From: an uncultured Bacilli bacterium
Lineage (GTDB): Bacteria; Bacillota_I; Bacilli_A; RF39; UBA660
Length of the DNA: 64,000 nt
Assembly: GCA_934148995.1 (NCBI GenBank)
Contig: CAKPDM010000007.1
Coordinates: forward strand, 1-64,000
Direction: 5' to 3'
Position 1 is the first letter of the stretch, and every line of letters starts with the position of its first letter. Shown in pieces: positions 24,578 through 32,951 of the stretch. A program made the position numbers and the translations under genes. The notes under the pieces are model-generated. The model ran no database searches. It was not told where the DNA came from and saw only the letters and a list, made by a program, of their open reading frames with translations.

Positions 24578-24607
24578 GAATAGGAATGAACTTATTCTGT
24601 CTTTTTT
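24578..24607 (+). terminator. Hairpin with T run between the G9 ORF and the surface protein gene
   Basis: GAATAGG/CTTATTC (imperfect) followed by TGTCTTTTTT. It ends 28 bases before the next start codon, so it could end the short G9 transcript or attenuate the downstream gene. Confidence 0.45.
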
Positions 24608-24635
24608 GTATTTAATGAAAGGTAAGGTAGTAAAA

Positions 24636-25859
24636 GTGAAAAAGAGAAAAGTATTTATTTTAATAATTAGTTTAGTAGTAACAATAATTGTTGTTCTAGG
24701 AGTAAGTTATGCGTTACTTCAAAAAAATGTAGTTAGTGATAATGGAAAAATAATTTACAAAGTAGGAGATTTAGAAGTGAAACTTGATGAATCTGGTTCA
24801 AAAGATATAAGTTTAACAAATACTATGCCAACAGAAGATAGTGATGGATTAAAAAATGAACCATATAGTTTTTCGTTAGTAAACAGTGGGAGCCAAAGAT
24901 TAAAATATACAATCTATTTAGAAGATGATACGGATGCTAAGAATAAATGTGGTACAGATTGTGAATTAATACCTGATGAATTTATAAGATATAATTTAGC
25001 AAATGATGAGAAAAAGTTAAAAACTGCTAGTTTGTCTTCTAATGATAGTAAAATCTATACTGGAATAATCAGTGGCAATTCTACTGATAAACTTAATTTA
25101 AGAGTATGGCTTTCTATTAATGCAGATAATAGTGTGATGAATAAATATTATTTTGGAAAGCTTAGAGTAGAAACTACTTATATAAGTAATGAAGATTTAG
25201 ATAGTTTGTGTCTTAATAATGGAGGGGATTTAGTAGTAGATGATGAATGTCGAAAATATTATGTTAAATTAAATAACTTTATAGAAAATAGTGATTTTAA
25301 AGATATGGGACGTAATTGGGCTTTTAATGACGGTGCTATATTAGATTCAGTAACTGATGGAATTGCTACAGTCAATTGTACAGCTGGAAAGAGTAGTTGT
25401 GGTATTTTTCAACAACCTCTTGAAAAGAGTAGTGTTTTAAATCATAAGTATTTCTTTTCAAATATGATAAAGTCTTCATCACCTACACAAATTATAAGAA
25501 ATGGTTTAGAAAACATAAGATATTTGATCCCTGATCAGAAAATTGGCGATACAGAATGGCATCAGCTATCTGATATTATTACTTTTGATGAAAACATAAA
25601 AAATACAATTCAAAATACATATCATGCTTTTGTAATTTATGTATTAAACGAATTTGATCAAGTGTTTTTATTAAAAAATCCAGTTTTTGTTGATTTAACT
25701 TTAATGTTTGGTGAAGGAAATGAACCATCAAAAGAATGGTGTGATAAAAATCTTAATATTTATATGGAATATAATGAAACAGGAGTGAAAATACCAATTA
25801 ATGAAATTAAATATAAAGAAAAAACATCATATTATGATGTAATTGACTTATTTAATTAA
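24636..25859 (+). CDS. Surface protein: TasA-like N-terminal module plus putative carbohydrate-binding domain
   Basis: The start is the GTG at 24636, 8 bases after AAGGTAAGG; the ATG at 24615 has no site. 407 residues. A signal anchor ends LGVSYALL, like the surface protein at 1141. Residues 30-190 resemble that protein's N-terminal module (NTMPTEDSDG against NALPTTDSTG). The C-terminal half (about 205-385) has a NSDFKDMGRNW start and LTLMFGEGNEPSKEWC, a pattern I associate with binding domains of phage tail and surface proteins. Paired Cys residues suggest disulfides. Likely an exported adhesin-type protein; ligand unknown. It sits behind the G9 tract, so its expression might be phase-variable. 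Confidence 0.7.
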   Translation: MKKRKVFILIISLVVTIIVVLGVSYALLQKNVVSDNGKIIYKVGDLEVKLDESGSKDISLTNTMPTEDSDGLKNEPYSFSLVNSGSQRLKYTIYLEDDTDAKNKCGTDCELIPDEFIRYNLANDEKKLKTASLSSNDSKIYTGIISGNSTDKLNLRVWLSINADNSVMNKYYFGKLRVETTYISNEDLDSLCLNNGGDLVVDDECRKYYVKLNNFIENSDFKDMGRNWAFNDGAILDSVTDGIATVNCTAGKSSCGIFQQPLEKSSVLNHKYFFSNMIKSSSPTQIIRNGLENIRYLIPDQKIGDTEWHQLSDIITFDENIKNTIQNTYHAFVIYVLNEFDQVFLLKNPVFVDLTLMFGEGNEPSKEWCDKNLNIYMEYNETGVKIPINEIKYKEKTSYYDVIDLFN

Positions 25860-25871
25860 ATATAAAAGTAT

Positions 25872-26621
25872 TTAAAGACGAGATATATGTGCTGCTGACT
25901 TATCGCCTTTTCTATAAATATAATCAAGGTCGATTAGTTTGATTTTCTTTTTTTGATAGGCTTTACTTTGCTCAATGTTAATTACTTCATGATTCCCATC
26001 AATATCAGTAAAACCAGAATAGTTGAACTTAGTCGGAAATATAGCAAAGTTATCTTGAAAATTACTATCACCAATTTCAAGATTAGCTCTAGCTAGGTCA
26101 TCATTAATTGCTGCTAAATCTTCATCTGTTAATTTGATACTTTCTCCTTTAGGACTTATTTCTAAGTATAAACTATCCTTTTCAGTAGGAAATTTCTTCT
26201 GTACAATTAAATCATTGAAACGATAAAAAGTAGGGAAATCAAAAGTTTTTCTTTTATCACCAATCTTTAAAACCTTATCATCAAAGAAAAAGGTAAAATT
26301 GGAAGAACCAGCTCCTTTATATTCTAAATTATCAAAGTCAAAGTTTTTATCAAGCATTTCAAAATAAGAATATAAATTGTTTCTCATAATCTTGTACATA
26401 ATTTTAGATTTAAAATATAACTGTAAAGGTGCATTTTTCTCTTCCATTTTCCTTTGTAAACGATAAAGTAGTTGATAATTATCTTTTAGATAACGTTCCA
26501 CCTCTGGAAAACTTCTAGCAAGATAATTTATCACTTTATTATAATCTGCTTCTGATAAATTAAGTTCATCAATACTTTCAAGTAAATTAATAGCTTCTTC
26601 TAAAGTCTTTATATCAAACAT
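25872..26621 (-). CDS. Hypothetical protein, possible kinase-like fold, 249 aa
   Basis: The start at 26621 is chosen, 9 bases after AAGGGG; the GTG at 26630 overlaps that site. Not firmly recognised. The middle has GAGSSNFTFFFDDKVLKIGD, which resembles the glycine-rich loop and lysine strand of a protein-kinase-like fold. ISPKGESIKLTDEDLAAIN and LIDLDYIYRKGD follow, but I cannot identify a complete catalytic loop. The N-terminal third is helical. Soluble, monocistronic, convergent with the surface protein gene. The kinase idea is an inference from one motif only. Confidence 0.7.
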   Translation of the reverse strand: MFDIKTLEEAINLLESIDELNLSEADYNKVINYLARSFPEVERYLKDNYQLLYRLQRKMEEKNAPLQLYFKSKIMYKIMRNNLYSYFEMLDKNFDFDNLEYKGAGSSNFTFFFDDKVLKIGDKRKTFDFPTFYRFNDLIVQKKFPTEKDSLYLEISPKGESIKLTDEDLAAINDDLARANLEIGDSNFQDNFAIFPTKFNYSGFTDIDGNHEVINIEQSKAYQKKKIKLIDLDYIYRKGDKSAAHISRL

Positions 26622-26724
26622 TAAGTTCACCCCTTAATAGGGCATATTATAGCACTTTTGCTAGGCAAAATAAAGAGGCATTATTAAGTATTAATCATAA
26701 TCTATATTAGAGGAGGAAATACAA

Positions 26725-27069
26725 ATGTTATACAATAATCAAGACTTTAATATGAATCAAACGGCTAGTATTGTTGGCGATGGAAATATTATCGACAAAG
26801 ATATGGATATCGATGTAAATATAAATGGAATGGGAATGAATAATCAAGGAAATTATATGCAAGGAACTACGCAAAGTCCTATCATAGAACCAATGCAAGA
26901 AAGACAAATAAATAGAACTATAATTCATCAAGTACCACACGTTTGCCCAATTAGAACTAGAATAATAAATCATCATATTTATAAGCATACTTATTGTCCA
27001 GAATATTCTTGCTGTGAAGAAAATGTAGTAAGTAATATTAATCAAGGTTCTTGCTGTAATTTTCGTTAG
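26725..27069 (+). CDS. CotD-like spore coat protein
   Basis: 114 residues, Asn/Met-rich in the first half. The second half is His/Cys-rich (IIHQVPHVCPIRTRIINHHIYKH, YSCCEEN, GSCCNFR), resembling inner spore coat protein CotD in composition and in its repeated His pattern. AGAGGAGGAAAT gives a strong start. A CATAATCTA at about 26697-26705 matches the CATAnnnTA -10 of sigma-K promoters, though no proper -35 is seen. Expected in the spore coat, made in the mother cell. The family call is by composition and pattern, so only moderately sure. Confidence 0.55.
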   Translation: MLYNNQDFNMNQTASIVGDGNIIDKDMDIDVNINGMGMNNQGNYMQGTTQSPIIEPMQERQINRTIIHQVPHVCPIRTRIINHHIYKHTYCPEYSCCEENVVSNINQGSCCNFR

Positions 27070-27091
27070 AAGTCAGGTAACTGACTTTTTT
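27070..27091 (+). terminator. Terminator after the CotD-like gene
   Basis: AAGTCAG GTAA CTGACTT with a T6 tail. Confidence 0.75.
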
Positions 27092-27105
27092 CTTTAAAAA
27101 AATAA

Positions 27106-27114
27106 TGTTATAAT
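27106..27114 (+). promoter_or_regulatory. Extended -10 promoter of the acidic 74-aa gene
   Basis: TGTTATAAT, 36 bases before the start at 27151. Confidence 0.5.
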
Positions 27115-27150
27115 TTAGTTATAGATAAAGATGGAAAGGAAATAGTAATA

Positions 27151-27375
27151 ATGAATGAAGAAAAAACACCACTAACTAATACTGATTTTGATAAGCTTTT
27201 AAAAGAAGTCTTAGAGTCTGATGACCAAATAATTGAAGAAGAACAAGAAATAGAAGAAACAGATGAATTTGCTGATAGTATATTAAAGGACGAAAATAAA
27301 ACTAACTTAGAACTAACTGATGAAGAAGAAACAGAAAGTTATCTTGAAGAGGAAGATATAAGTATAGATGAATAG
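27151..27375 (+). CDS. Small acidic protein, 74 aa
   Basis: Not recognised. Very rich in Glu and Asp (EEEQEIEETDEF, DEEETESYLEEEDIS), no Cys, no membrane segment; probably disordered. Supported as a real gene by a promoter, an AAAGGAAAT ribosome binding site and a terminator directly after the stop. Acidic micro-proteins of this kind can bind nucleic-acid-binding proteins, but nothing here shows that. Confidence 0.65.
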   Translation: MNEEKTPLTNTDFDKLLKEVLESDDQIIEEEQEIEETDEFADSILKDENKTNLELTDEEETESYLEEEDISIDE

Positions 27376-27403
27376 TATACCGAAAATAAAGGTATACTTT
27401 TTT
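27374..27403 (+). terminator. Terminator after the acidic protein gene
   Basis: Perfect 8-bp stem AGTATACC/GGTATACT with T6. Confidence 0.8.
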
Positions 27404-27410
27404 AAATACA

Positions 27411-27435
27411 AAAAAAGCCTTGATAATCAAGACTT
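27411..27435 (-). terminator. Terminator of the tRNA-Arg/tRNA-Pro operon
   Basis: On the minus strand AAGTCTTGA TTA TCAAGGCTT followed by T5, just downstream of tRNA-Pro. Confidence 0.75.
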
Positions 27436-27447
27436 TAAAATTCTAAC

Positions 27448-27524
27448 TGGTCGGGAAGACAGGATTTGAACCTGCAACAGCTTGGTCCCAAACCAAGTGC
27501 TCTACCAAGTTGAACTACTTCCCG
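27448..27524 (-). tRNA. tRNA-Pro (anticodon TGG)
   Basis: Minus-strand cloverleaf: acceptor CGGGAAG/CTTCCCG, D arm, anticodon stem CTTGG/CCAAG around TTTGGGA, T arm GGTTCAAATCC, discriminator A and encoded CCA (27448-27450). Second gene of a two-tRNA unit. Confidence 0.95.
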
Positions 27525-27527
27525 AAG

Positions 27528-27604
<77 letters not shown>

Positions 27605-27631
27605 ATAAGCTCTTCTTCAAAAGACAAACTT

Positions 27632-27660
27632 ATATTATCATAATAAACGAACCACGTCAA
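27632..27660 (-). promoter_or_regulatory. Promoter of the tRNA-Arg/tRNA-Pro operon
   Basis: Minus strand TTGACG (27660-27655), 17 bases, TAATAT (27637-27632). Confidence 0.65.
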
Positions 27661-27709
27661 TATATTTTTTAAAATTTATTGTTCATTTTCGAGGAAAATT
27701 GGTTGAAAT

Positions 27710-28657
27710 CTAAAATTTAAATGAAGTTTCATTAAGAAAAGCATATTCACTATGACACTTTAATTGCCTGATTAACTTAAATAATGCCATATCACGCATT
27801 TTGCATTCAAGCATTATATCAATATCAACATCAACTTTTTTTACTAAATCAAGAAATTTGATAAAATCTTTTTCATCTATATAGTTATTATGACTTCTCT
27901 TATCCTTTCTACTTCTAGGAGAAGAAAAGTGAACTTTAGGATTATCTTTAGTTCCCTTCCAAGTTGCAAATATTTCTTCTAAGTCTTTAACTGTTAACTT
28001 CTTCTTTTTATTACATCTATAATGATGATAATCAAGTACCATTGGAATATTTAATTCCTTACAAACCTTTAAAGTATCTTCAAAAGTAAAAATCTTATCA
28101 TCATTTTCTATAATAATAATATCTTGCAAATGTTTAGGAAGCTTTCTAAAATTAGTAATAAATCTTGCTAAAGCTTCTTCTTTATTTTCTTTACCACTAC
28201 CTATATGAATAATGGCTTTTCCTTCAATTCCTAATAATTTAAAAAGATTATAATGATATTCAATTTGTAATCTAGAAGTTTTTACCACCTCGTCATTAAT
28301 ACTATTTAAAACACAGAATTGATCAAGATGAGTATCAACTCTTATCTTATACTTTTTAATTTTTCTTCCAACTTCACTAAATCTTTCTGAAAATAATTTA
28401 ATATAATTAAAATTAACTAATTGATGAGTAGCAAGTGGCACAATATTAGGTGACATTCGATAAAAGTGCACACTATTGATAAAGTTATAATCAAGTACCT
28501 GACTGAAGATAAACAAATTTCTATTGACAATTTCTTTTAGTTTTCTTTGTGCCTCATTGCTACTAAGATTAGAGTAGGTCTTATAAGTCATTGTATGGGA
28601 ATAAGTAATCTTATCTAAAGTCAAGGGACTAGCAACATAACCAAGTCGTACTTTCAT
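27710..28657 (-). CDS. uvsE: UV DNA damage endonuclease UvsE/UvdE
   Basis: The start at 28657 follows GGTGAT; the ATG at 28669 lies upstream of that site. 315 residues with the family pattern: MKVRLGYVASPLTL at the start, FYRMSPNIVPLATH, RVDTHLDQFCVLNS, AIIHIGSGKENKEEAL, IIIENDDKIFTFEDTLKVC, MVLDYHHYRCN, and HFSSPRSRK. These His, Asp and Glu residues are the metal ligands of a TIM-barrel nuclease. It nicks 5' to UV photoproducts and starts an alternative excision repair. A spore-former benefits from such repair. Confidence 0.92.
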   Translation of the reverse strand: MKVRLGYVASPLTLDKITYSHTMTYKTYSNLSSNEAQRKLKEIVNRNLFIFSQVLDYNFINSVHFYRMSPNIVPLATHQLVNFNYIKLFSERFSEVGRKIKKYKIRVDTHLDQFCVLNSINDEVVKTSRLQIEYHYNLFKLLGIEGKAIIHIGSGKENKEEALARFITNFRKLPKHLQDIIIIENDDKIFTFEDTLKVCKELNIPMVLDYHHYRCNKKKKLTVKDLEEIFATWKGTKDNPKVHFSSPRSRKDKRSHNNYIDEKDFIKFLDLVKKVDVDIDIMLECKMRDMALFKLIRQLKCHSEYAFLNETSFKF

Positions 28658-28743
28658 AACTATCACCATTTTTAGTATGGAACAAAATAATTTAATTATT
28701 CTAAAATAATCTTTACTAACATATATTGAAACGGGTGATAAGT

Positions 28744-29289
28744 TTGCAAAATAAAATAAATGTTGTATTTCCTAAAATAACATATCAAGATTTAGCAAAA
28801 GAAATAACTAAGTTTTTAAATCAAGAGATAACTGAATTCTTAATAGCTTCAGAAGAAAATTATGCAATTAAAATACCAGGATATTTAACAATAACTTATG
28901 ATTACTATACTTACGATAGTTATGATAGTTACGTATTTTACATTGAAAGTTTTGTTTTTGGTGCCCATCCTGACCACAAAATAGTGTCATTTACTTATGA
29001 TACTTTAACTAACAAAATGATAACTATTGATACTTTATTAAAAAAAGACCCCTTTATATTAAATTACTTATCAACAAATATAAGAAAACAATTTGCTAAT
29101 GATAAAAGAATAGTTGATAAGAATATGTTCTTAGAAGGAACTAAACCAGTTTCTTGGAATTATCAAGTATTTGCCTTAACACCAAGAGGAATATTAGTTT
29201 TCTTTCCACCATATCAAATAGCACCTTATTCAGAAGGTAGTTTTAAAAACTTAGTTTCCTATCGTAACAATGATTTTTTGAAAAGATAA
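28744..29289 (+). CDS. DUF3298 (RsiV-like) domain protein
   Basis: The start is taken as TTG 28744, five bases after GGGTGAT; the TTG at 28726 precedes that site. 181 residues with no signal peptide. The DUF3298 pattern is clear: FGAHPDHKIVSFTYDTLTNKMITIDTLL, then LTPRGILVFFPPYQIAPYSEGSF. In RsiV this fold binds lysozyme, but here it lacks a membrane anchor and a sigma-binding region, so that role should not be assumed. Divergent from uvsE. Confidence 0.7.
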   Translation: MQNKINVVFPKITYQDLAKEITKFLNQEITEFLIASEENYAIKIPGYLTITYDYYTYDSYDSYVFYIESFVFGAHPDHKIVSFTYDTLTNKMITIDTLLKKDPFILNYLSTNIRKQFANDKRIVDKNMFLEGTKPVSWNYQVFALTPRGILVFFPPYQIAPYSEGSFKNLVSYRNNDFLKR

Positions 29290-29386
29290 CTTGCGAAGCG
29301 CTAATAATCATTTTTTAGTAGTTTCCTTTTTCCTCCTTAAAAGGTATAATAATAAGTGAGAATATGATAATAAAGGAGGAAATTTA

Positions 29387-29935
29387 ATGATTAAAAATTA
29401 TTTAAAGAATTTTGAAAAATATTCTATTCTCATTTCGAGTTTACTAATAATACTAGGTATATTTTTATTAGTTCAACCGCTTAAATCATTAGAAGTAGCA
29501 ATCATTTTCTTTGCTGTAATTATGATTATCAATGGAATAAGTAGTTTCTTTTCTTATTTTATGTTGAATAGCGCAGAAAGATTATTTAGTCTTGAACTAG
29601 TAACTGGAATAGTAACCATCTTAACCGGTACTTTAACGTATCTATATAGAGCAGACCTTATTAGTGTCTTCCCAGTAATACTTGGTATCTGGATTATTGC
29701 TAGTAACTTAATTAAAATGCAATTATCTATCAACTTAAGTGTCTTTAAAGAAAGTAATTGGTTTTTACTTCTTATCATGCAAATACTAATGGTAATTCTA
29801 GGAGTGGTTTTAATCACTAATCCATTTAGTTCAATGATAGCTTTAGCAACATTAGCTGGTTCATTCTTAATAATTTCTGAAACAGTTAGTTTGATAGAAA
29901 GTATCTATATCTTAATTAAAATCAAGAATCTTTAA
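29387..29935 (+). CDS. HdeD/DUF308-type membrane protein
   Basis: 182 residues with about six membrane helices and very short loops (ISSLLIILGIFLLVQP, FFAVIMIINGISSFFSY, ...), the HdeD-like DUF308 arrangement of paired helices with repeated G-I and P positions. AAAGGAGGAAAT precedes the start. Function in Bacillota unknown; the acid-resistance role of HdeD in enterobacteria need not apply. The stop codon lies in the loop of its terminator. Confidence 0.75.
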   Translation: MIKNYLKNFEKYSILISSLLIILGIFLLVQPLKSLEVAIIFFAVIMIINGISSFFSYFMLNSAERLFSLELVTGIVTILTGTLTYLYRADLISVFPVILGIWIIASNLIKMQLSINLSVFKESNWFLLLIMQILMVILGVVLITNPFSSMIALATLAGSFLIISETVSLIESIYILIKIKNL

Positions 29936-29952
29936 TGATTCTTCTTTTTTTT
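29924..29952 (+). terminator. Terminator overlapping the end of the DUF308 gene
   Basis: AAGAATC/GATTCTT stem with T8; the TAA stop is in the loop. Confidence 0.75.
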
Positions 29953-29961
29953 AGAAAAAAG

Positions 29962-29970
29962 TGGTATAAT
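29962..29970 (+). promoter_or_regulatory. Extended -10 promoter of the 307-aa gene
   Basis: TGGTATAAT, 24 bases before the start at 29995. Confidence 0.5.
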
Positions 29971-29994
29971 ATGGCCAAGAAAAGAGGGGAGACT

Positions 29995-30918
29995 ATGGAA
30001 AAGTCTAAGCTTAGAAATATAGTGGTTATCGTTTTTCTAGCATTAGTATTAATCATTTCTATTTCCTTAGTAATTAGTAAAAAGAATGATTCTAAAGAAA
30101 ACAATATAACAGTGACGATTAGTGCTGTGAAAAAAAATTATCTTGTAGGAGAAAGTAATAATGAAAGTTATATCATTACTAATTATAAGGGTGATTATAA
30201 AGAAAATGATAAAGTGAAGTTTACTTATAAACTAAAAGATAAGAAAACTAAAGATGGGGTAGTAAGTATTGCTATTTCTGATGAAGATTTAGTACTAACA
30301 ACTAGTTCTAAGAATAATACTAAAGTAGAAGAGCAAGAGAGGGAAACATCTACTTCTTTAGAAACTGAGAATGATAAAGCAAGTTCTACTAATCCAAGTC
30401 AAGAGGAAATATCAACTACTGAAACAGTCCAAACAGTAGGAAATTCTAGTCAAACTAGCACCGATAGTGAAGTTTTAACATATGTAAATAATATGAAAAA
30501 TAATAATCAAGAGACTTTGAAAGAAAGCTTTATTACTATTGTTGATTTTATCTTTTATAATGGTCAAATTAAAGGACATACTTTTAGAGAATTATCTGCC
30601 AGTGCTAAGTTGAAAGTTTTGGAAACAGCTCTTTATTTAGATACGAAGATTAATAAATATTTCCCTAATTATAAAGAAGAAATAAGTAGTAAGACCGGTA
30701 GAGCTTATAATACAGTCAAGAGTAAAGTAGTAAGTAGCTATTTAAATATTACTTCTTCTATTTGTACAAAAGATGCTACTACTTGTGAACTTGCTAAAGA
30801 AGACTTTCAAACTATGAAAAAGAACTTTGGACTTACTTGGTCTTTAATCAAAGAAATAGCAACGGACTCTAAAAATAACATTAAAAACTGGTATGAGATA
30901 TGGAGTGGAAAAAAGTAA
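29995..30918 (+). CDS. Membrane-anchored protein with Ser/Thr/Glu linker, 307 aa
   Basis: The start at 29995 follows AGAGGGGAGACT; the longer frame begins inside the preceding terminator and promoter and is rejected. Not recognised. Residues 7-27 form the anchor. A short beta-rich domain (about 33-105) follows with SVKKNYLVGESNNESY-like strands, then a Thr/Ser/Glu linker (110-165), then a helical domain with two Cys (SSICTKDATTCELAKED). Extracytoplasmic. Probably its own transcription unit, followed 50 bases later by the bactofilin-like gene. Confidence 0.72.
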   Translation: MEKSKLRNIVVIVFLALVLIISISLVISKKNDSKENNITVTISAVKKNYLVGESNNESYIITNYKGDYKENDKVKFTYKLKDKKTKDGVVSIAISDEDLVLTTSSKNNTKVEEQERETSTSLETENDKASSTNPSQEEISTTETVQTVGNSSQTSTDSEVLTYVNNMKNNNQETLKESFITIVDFIFYNGQIKGHTFRELSASAKLKVLETALYLDTKINKYFPNYKEEISSKTGRAYNTVKSKVVSSYLNITSSICTKDATTCELAKEDFQTMKKNFGLTWSLIKEIATDSKNNIKNWYEIWSGKK

Positions 30919-30968
30919 TTTCTTTTTTCTAATTCTTATGGTATTCTTTTGATAGGAGGAAACATTTA

Positions 30969-32075
30969 ATGAAAAACTTAAAAAAAGTACTACTTATACT
31001 TATAGTAAGTTATTCTTTATTATTTAGTAATGTCTATATTGTTAATGCTGAGGTTGAAGGTAAGGCTGATAATACAAATTACTTAAATATTGAAAATGAA
31101 AATAGTAATAAGGTTGTAAATCACAGCCTTTTTACCGCCGGAGATGATATTTCTACTGATAGTAATATTAAAGGTATAAACTTTGCAGCGGGAAATACTT
31201 TAGATATCAAAGGAAGTTCTGAGTATGGTTTGATTGCTGGAAATGAGATTAACTTTAAAGGTTTAGTGACACGAGATTTATTTCTAGCTGGAAATACAAT
31301 TAAAGTTTCAGAAACAGCTAATATTGCAAGAGATGTTTATATTGCTGGAAATAACATAACTGTAAATGCTGATGTTGCTGGAAATCTTTTCTTAGCTGGA
31401 AATAAAGTTGTTATTAATTCTAAAAATATTACTGGAAATGTCAAAGTGCTAGCAAGTACTCTTGAAATAGCTGATGCTACAGAAATTAAAGGTACCTTAT
31501 TATACAACCAGGATGCTACCTATCAAGCTAGTAAAGCTATTATAAATAAGGTGGAAACTTATCAGAGGGAACAGCGTGATGAAGTAAGCATCAGTTCTAG
31601 AAAAATAGCTTCTCTTTTAATCGGAATAGTAACTAGCTTTCTCATTGCTTTGATGTTATATTATATTTTACCAGGTATCTTTATTCAGTTAGATAAAGCT
31701 GCTGAAGAGTCTAAAATGTTAAATACAATGGGAACTGGATTTGTTTATTTTCTAGCGGTTCCTGTAATTTCCTTAGTATCAATGGCGACAATAATTGGTT
31801 TACCATTAGGAATAGTGCTATTATTATTCTATGTAGTAACAATATACTTATCAAGATTAATATCTGCTATTTACTTTGGTAAGTTAATGGCTAAAAGAGT
31901 ATTTCATATCGATAACATTCATCTAGAGATGTTAATTGGTGTCTTGAGTATTAAAATTATTAGTATGATACCTTACATCGGACCAATTTATTTATTTGTT
32001 ATGATTATTTTAGGTTTAGGACTAATGTATAATATGTATAAAAAACTTAGAATAAAGACCGGAAAAACTAAATAA
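30969..32075 (+). CDS. Exported bactofilin-like repeat protein with C-terminal membrane domain
   Basis: 368 residues. A signal peptide ends near IVNAEVE. Residues 50-165 are a run of short beta-helix-type repeats (FAAGNTLDIKG, LIAGNEINFKG, LFLAGNTIKVSE, VYIAGNNITVNA, LFLAGNKVVINS), like the polymer-forming bactofilin fold. Three to four membrane helices occupy the C-terminal half. This combination, a repeat domain placed outside and tethered to a membrane domain, is widespread and of unknown function. A sealed cell-surface scaffold is plausible. TAGGAGGAAAC gives the start. Confidence 0.72.
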   Translation: MKNLKKVLLILIVSYSLLFSNVYIVNAEVEGKADNTNYLNIENENSNKVVNHSLFTAGDDISTDSNIKGINFAAGNTLDIKGSSEYGLIAGNEINFKGLVTRDLFLAGNTIKVSETANIARDVYIAGNNITVNADVAGNLFLAGNKVVINSKNITGNVKVLASTLEIADATEIKGTLLYNQDATYQASKAIINKVETYQREQRDEVSISSRKIASLLIGIVTSFLIALMLYYILPGIFIQLDKAAEESKMLNTMGTGFVYFLAVPVISLVSMATIIGLPLGIVLLLFYVVTIYLSRLISAIYFGKLMAKRVFHIDNIHLEMLIGVLSIKIISMIPYIGPIYLFVMIILGLGLMYNMYKKLRIKTGKTK

Positions 32076-32106
32076 AATATAAATTTGTGTAAAGAAATAA
32101 AAATGG

Positions 32107-32137
32107 TTGACAATTACTAGTAGTAATATGTTATAAT
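32107..32137 (+). promoter_or_regulatory. Promoter of candidate small RNA at 32.1 kb
   Basis: TTGACA (32107-32112), 19-base spacer, extended -10 TGTTATAAT with TATAAT at 32132-32137. Confidence 0.55.
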
Positions 32138-32143
32138 TAATCT

Positions 32144-32198
32144 ACTTAGAAGAGCGCTAGTAAAGGCTTAATAATTGAGTTTTTTGCGCTCTTTTTTT
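32144..32198 (+). ncRNA. Candidate small RNA with nested terminator hairpins
   Basis: The predicted transcript starts near 32144 and is about 55 bases long. An outer stem AGAGCGC/GCGCTCT with a T7 tail encloses an inner hairpin CTTAA TAA TTGAG with its own T6. No ORF. It may be a free small RNA or an attenuating leader of the gene at 32299, 100 bases downstream. Confidence 0.45.
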
Positions 32199-32298
32199 GT
32201 CGCCTACTAATATTAATATATATTAAGAAGTAAGTGAAAGTGTAAAGAAAAATAAAAAAGTGTCAAGTGAACAATGAATAAAAGAAAGGAAAGTAAAA

Positions 32299-32943
32299 AT
32301 GAAAATATTAATTATTATTGCAGTGGTAAGTTTAGTTAGTTTCTTAATGAGAAAAACTTACGTTTATTTAAGAGGAGGTTATTGTGACTATATCGCAATG
32401 CACGAAATATCAAGTTTAAATCTAAAATATTATAGGGTATTAAGGGATGTTGTCTTTAAAGTAGATGGAAAGACTCATAAAATAGATTATATGGCATTAT
32501 CTAAATATGGTATTTTTGTGATGAAAGTGCATAACTTTGGTGGGGTAGTAACTGGGAAAGAAGATGATGAGTTTTGGATAGAACAGAATAAATTCTTTAA
32601 GAAAAAAAGAGTTAATCCGATTAAAGCAAATAAAGAAGAAATTAAGGCTTTAGCAAAATATTTACATATGAGTGAAGATAATTTCTTCTCCTTTATCTGT
32701 CTACCTAGTCAGTGTAAGATAAATACGACTAATTATAAGTCATTAGTAGGGGACCCAGATTCAATTACTTATAAGATAGTAAAATATAAAGACGAAATTG
32801 TTAGGGAAGATGTTTTGAAATTGTATAACAAACTTAATAAATTAGTTACAACAAAAAAGAATTTCTTCAAAGAAAACTTTTTAGATAGTATTTATTTTGA
32901 ACTAAACTTATATCATAATTTTGGTGGCTACTTTAAAATATAG
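32299..32943 (+). CDS. NERD-domain protein with altered catalytic motif
   Basis: 214 residues. An N-terminal membrane segment (about 1-14) leads to the NERD fold: VLRDVVFKVDGKTHKIDYMALSKYGIFVMKVHNFGG, then FWIEQNKFFKKKRVNPIKANKEEIKALAKYL. In active nuclease-related domains the segment after GIFV reads E-x-K. Here it is K-V-H, so the metal-binding Glu and the catalytic Lys are both replaced; the Asp of ID is retained. The protein is probably not an active nuclease and may bind DNA or act as a scaffold. AGAAAGGAAAG precedes the start. Confidence 0.7.
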   Translation: MKILIIIAVVSLVSFLMRKTYVYLRGGYCDYIAMHEISSLNLKYYRVLRDVVFKVDGKTHKIDYMALSKYGIFVMKVHNFGGVVTGKEDDEFWIEQNKFFKKKRVNPIKANKEEIKALAKYLHMSEDNFFSFICLPSQCKINTTNYKSLVGDPDSITYKIVKYKDEIVREDVLKLYNKLNKLVTTKKNFFKENFLDSIYFELNLYHNFGGYFKI

Positions 32944-32951
32944 TTGAAATT

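Noticed and set aside
32144..32198. Known riboswitch upstream of the NERD gene
   Set aside because: The segment is too short and shows only terminator-type hairpins; no conserved aptamer that I recognise.
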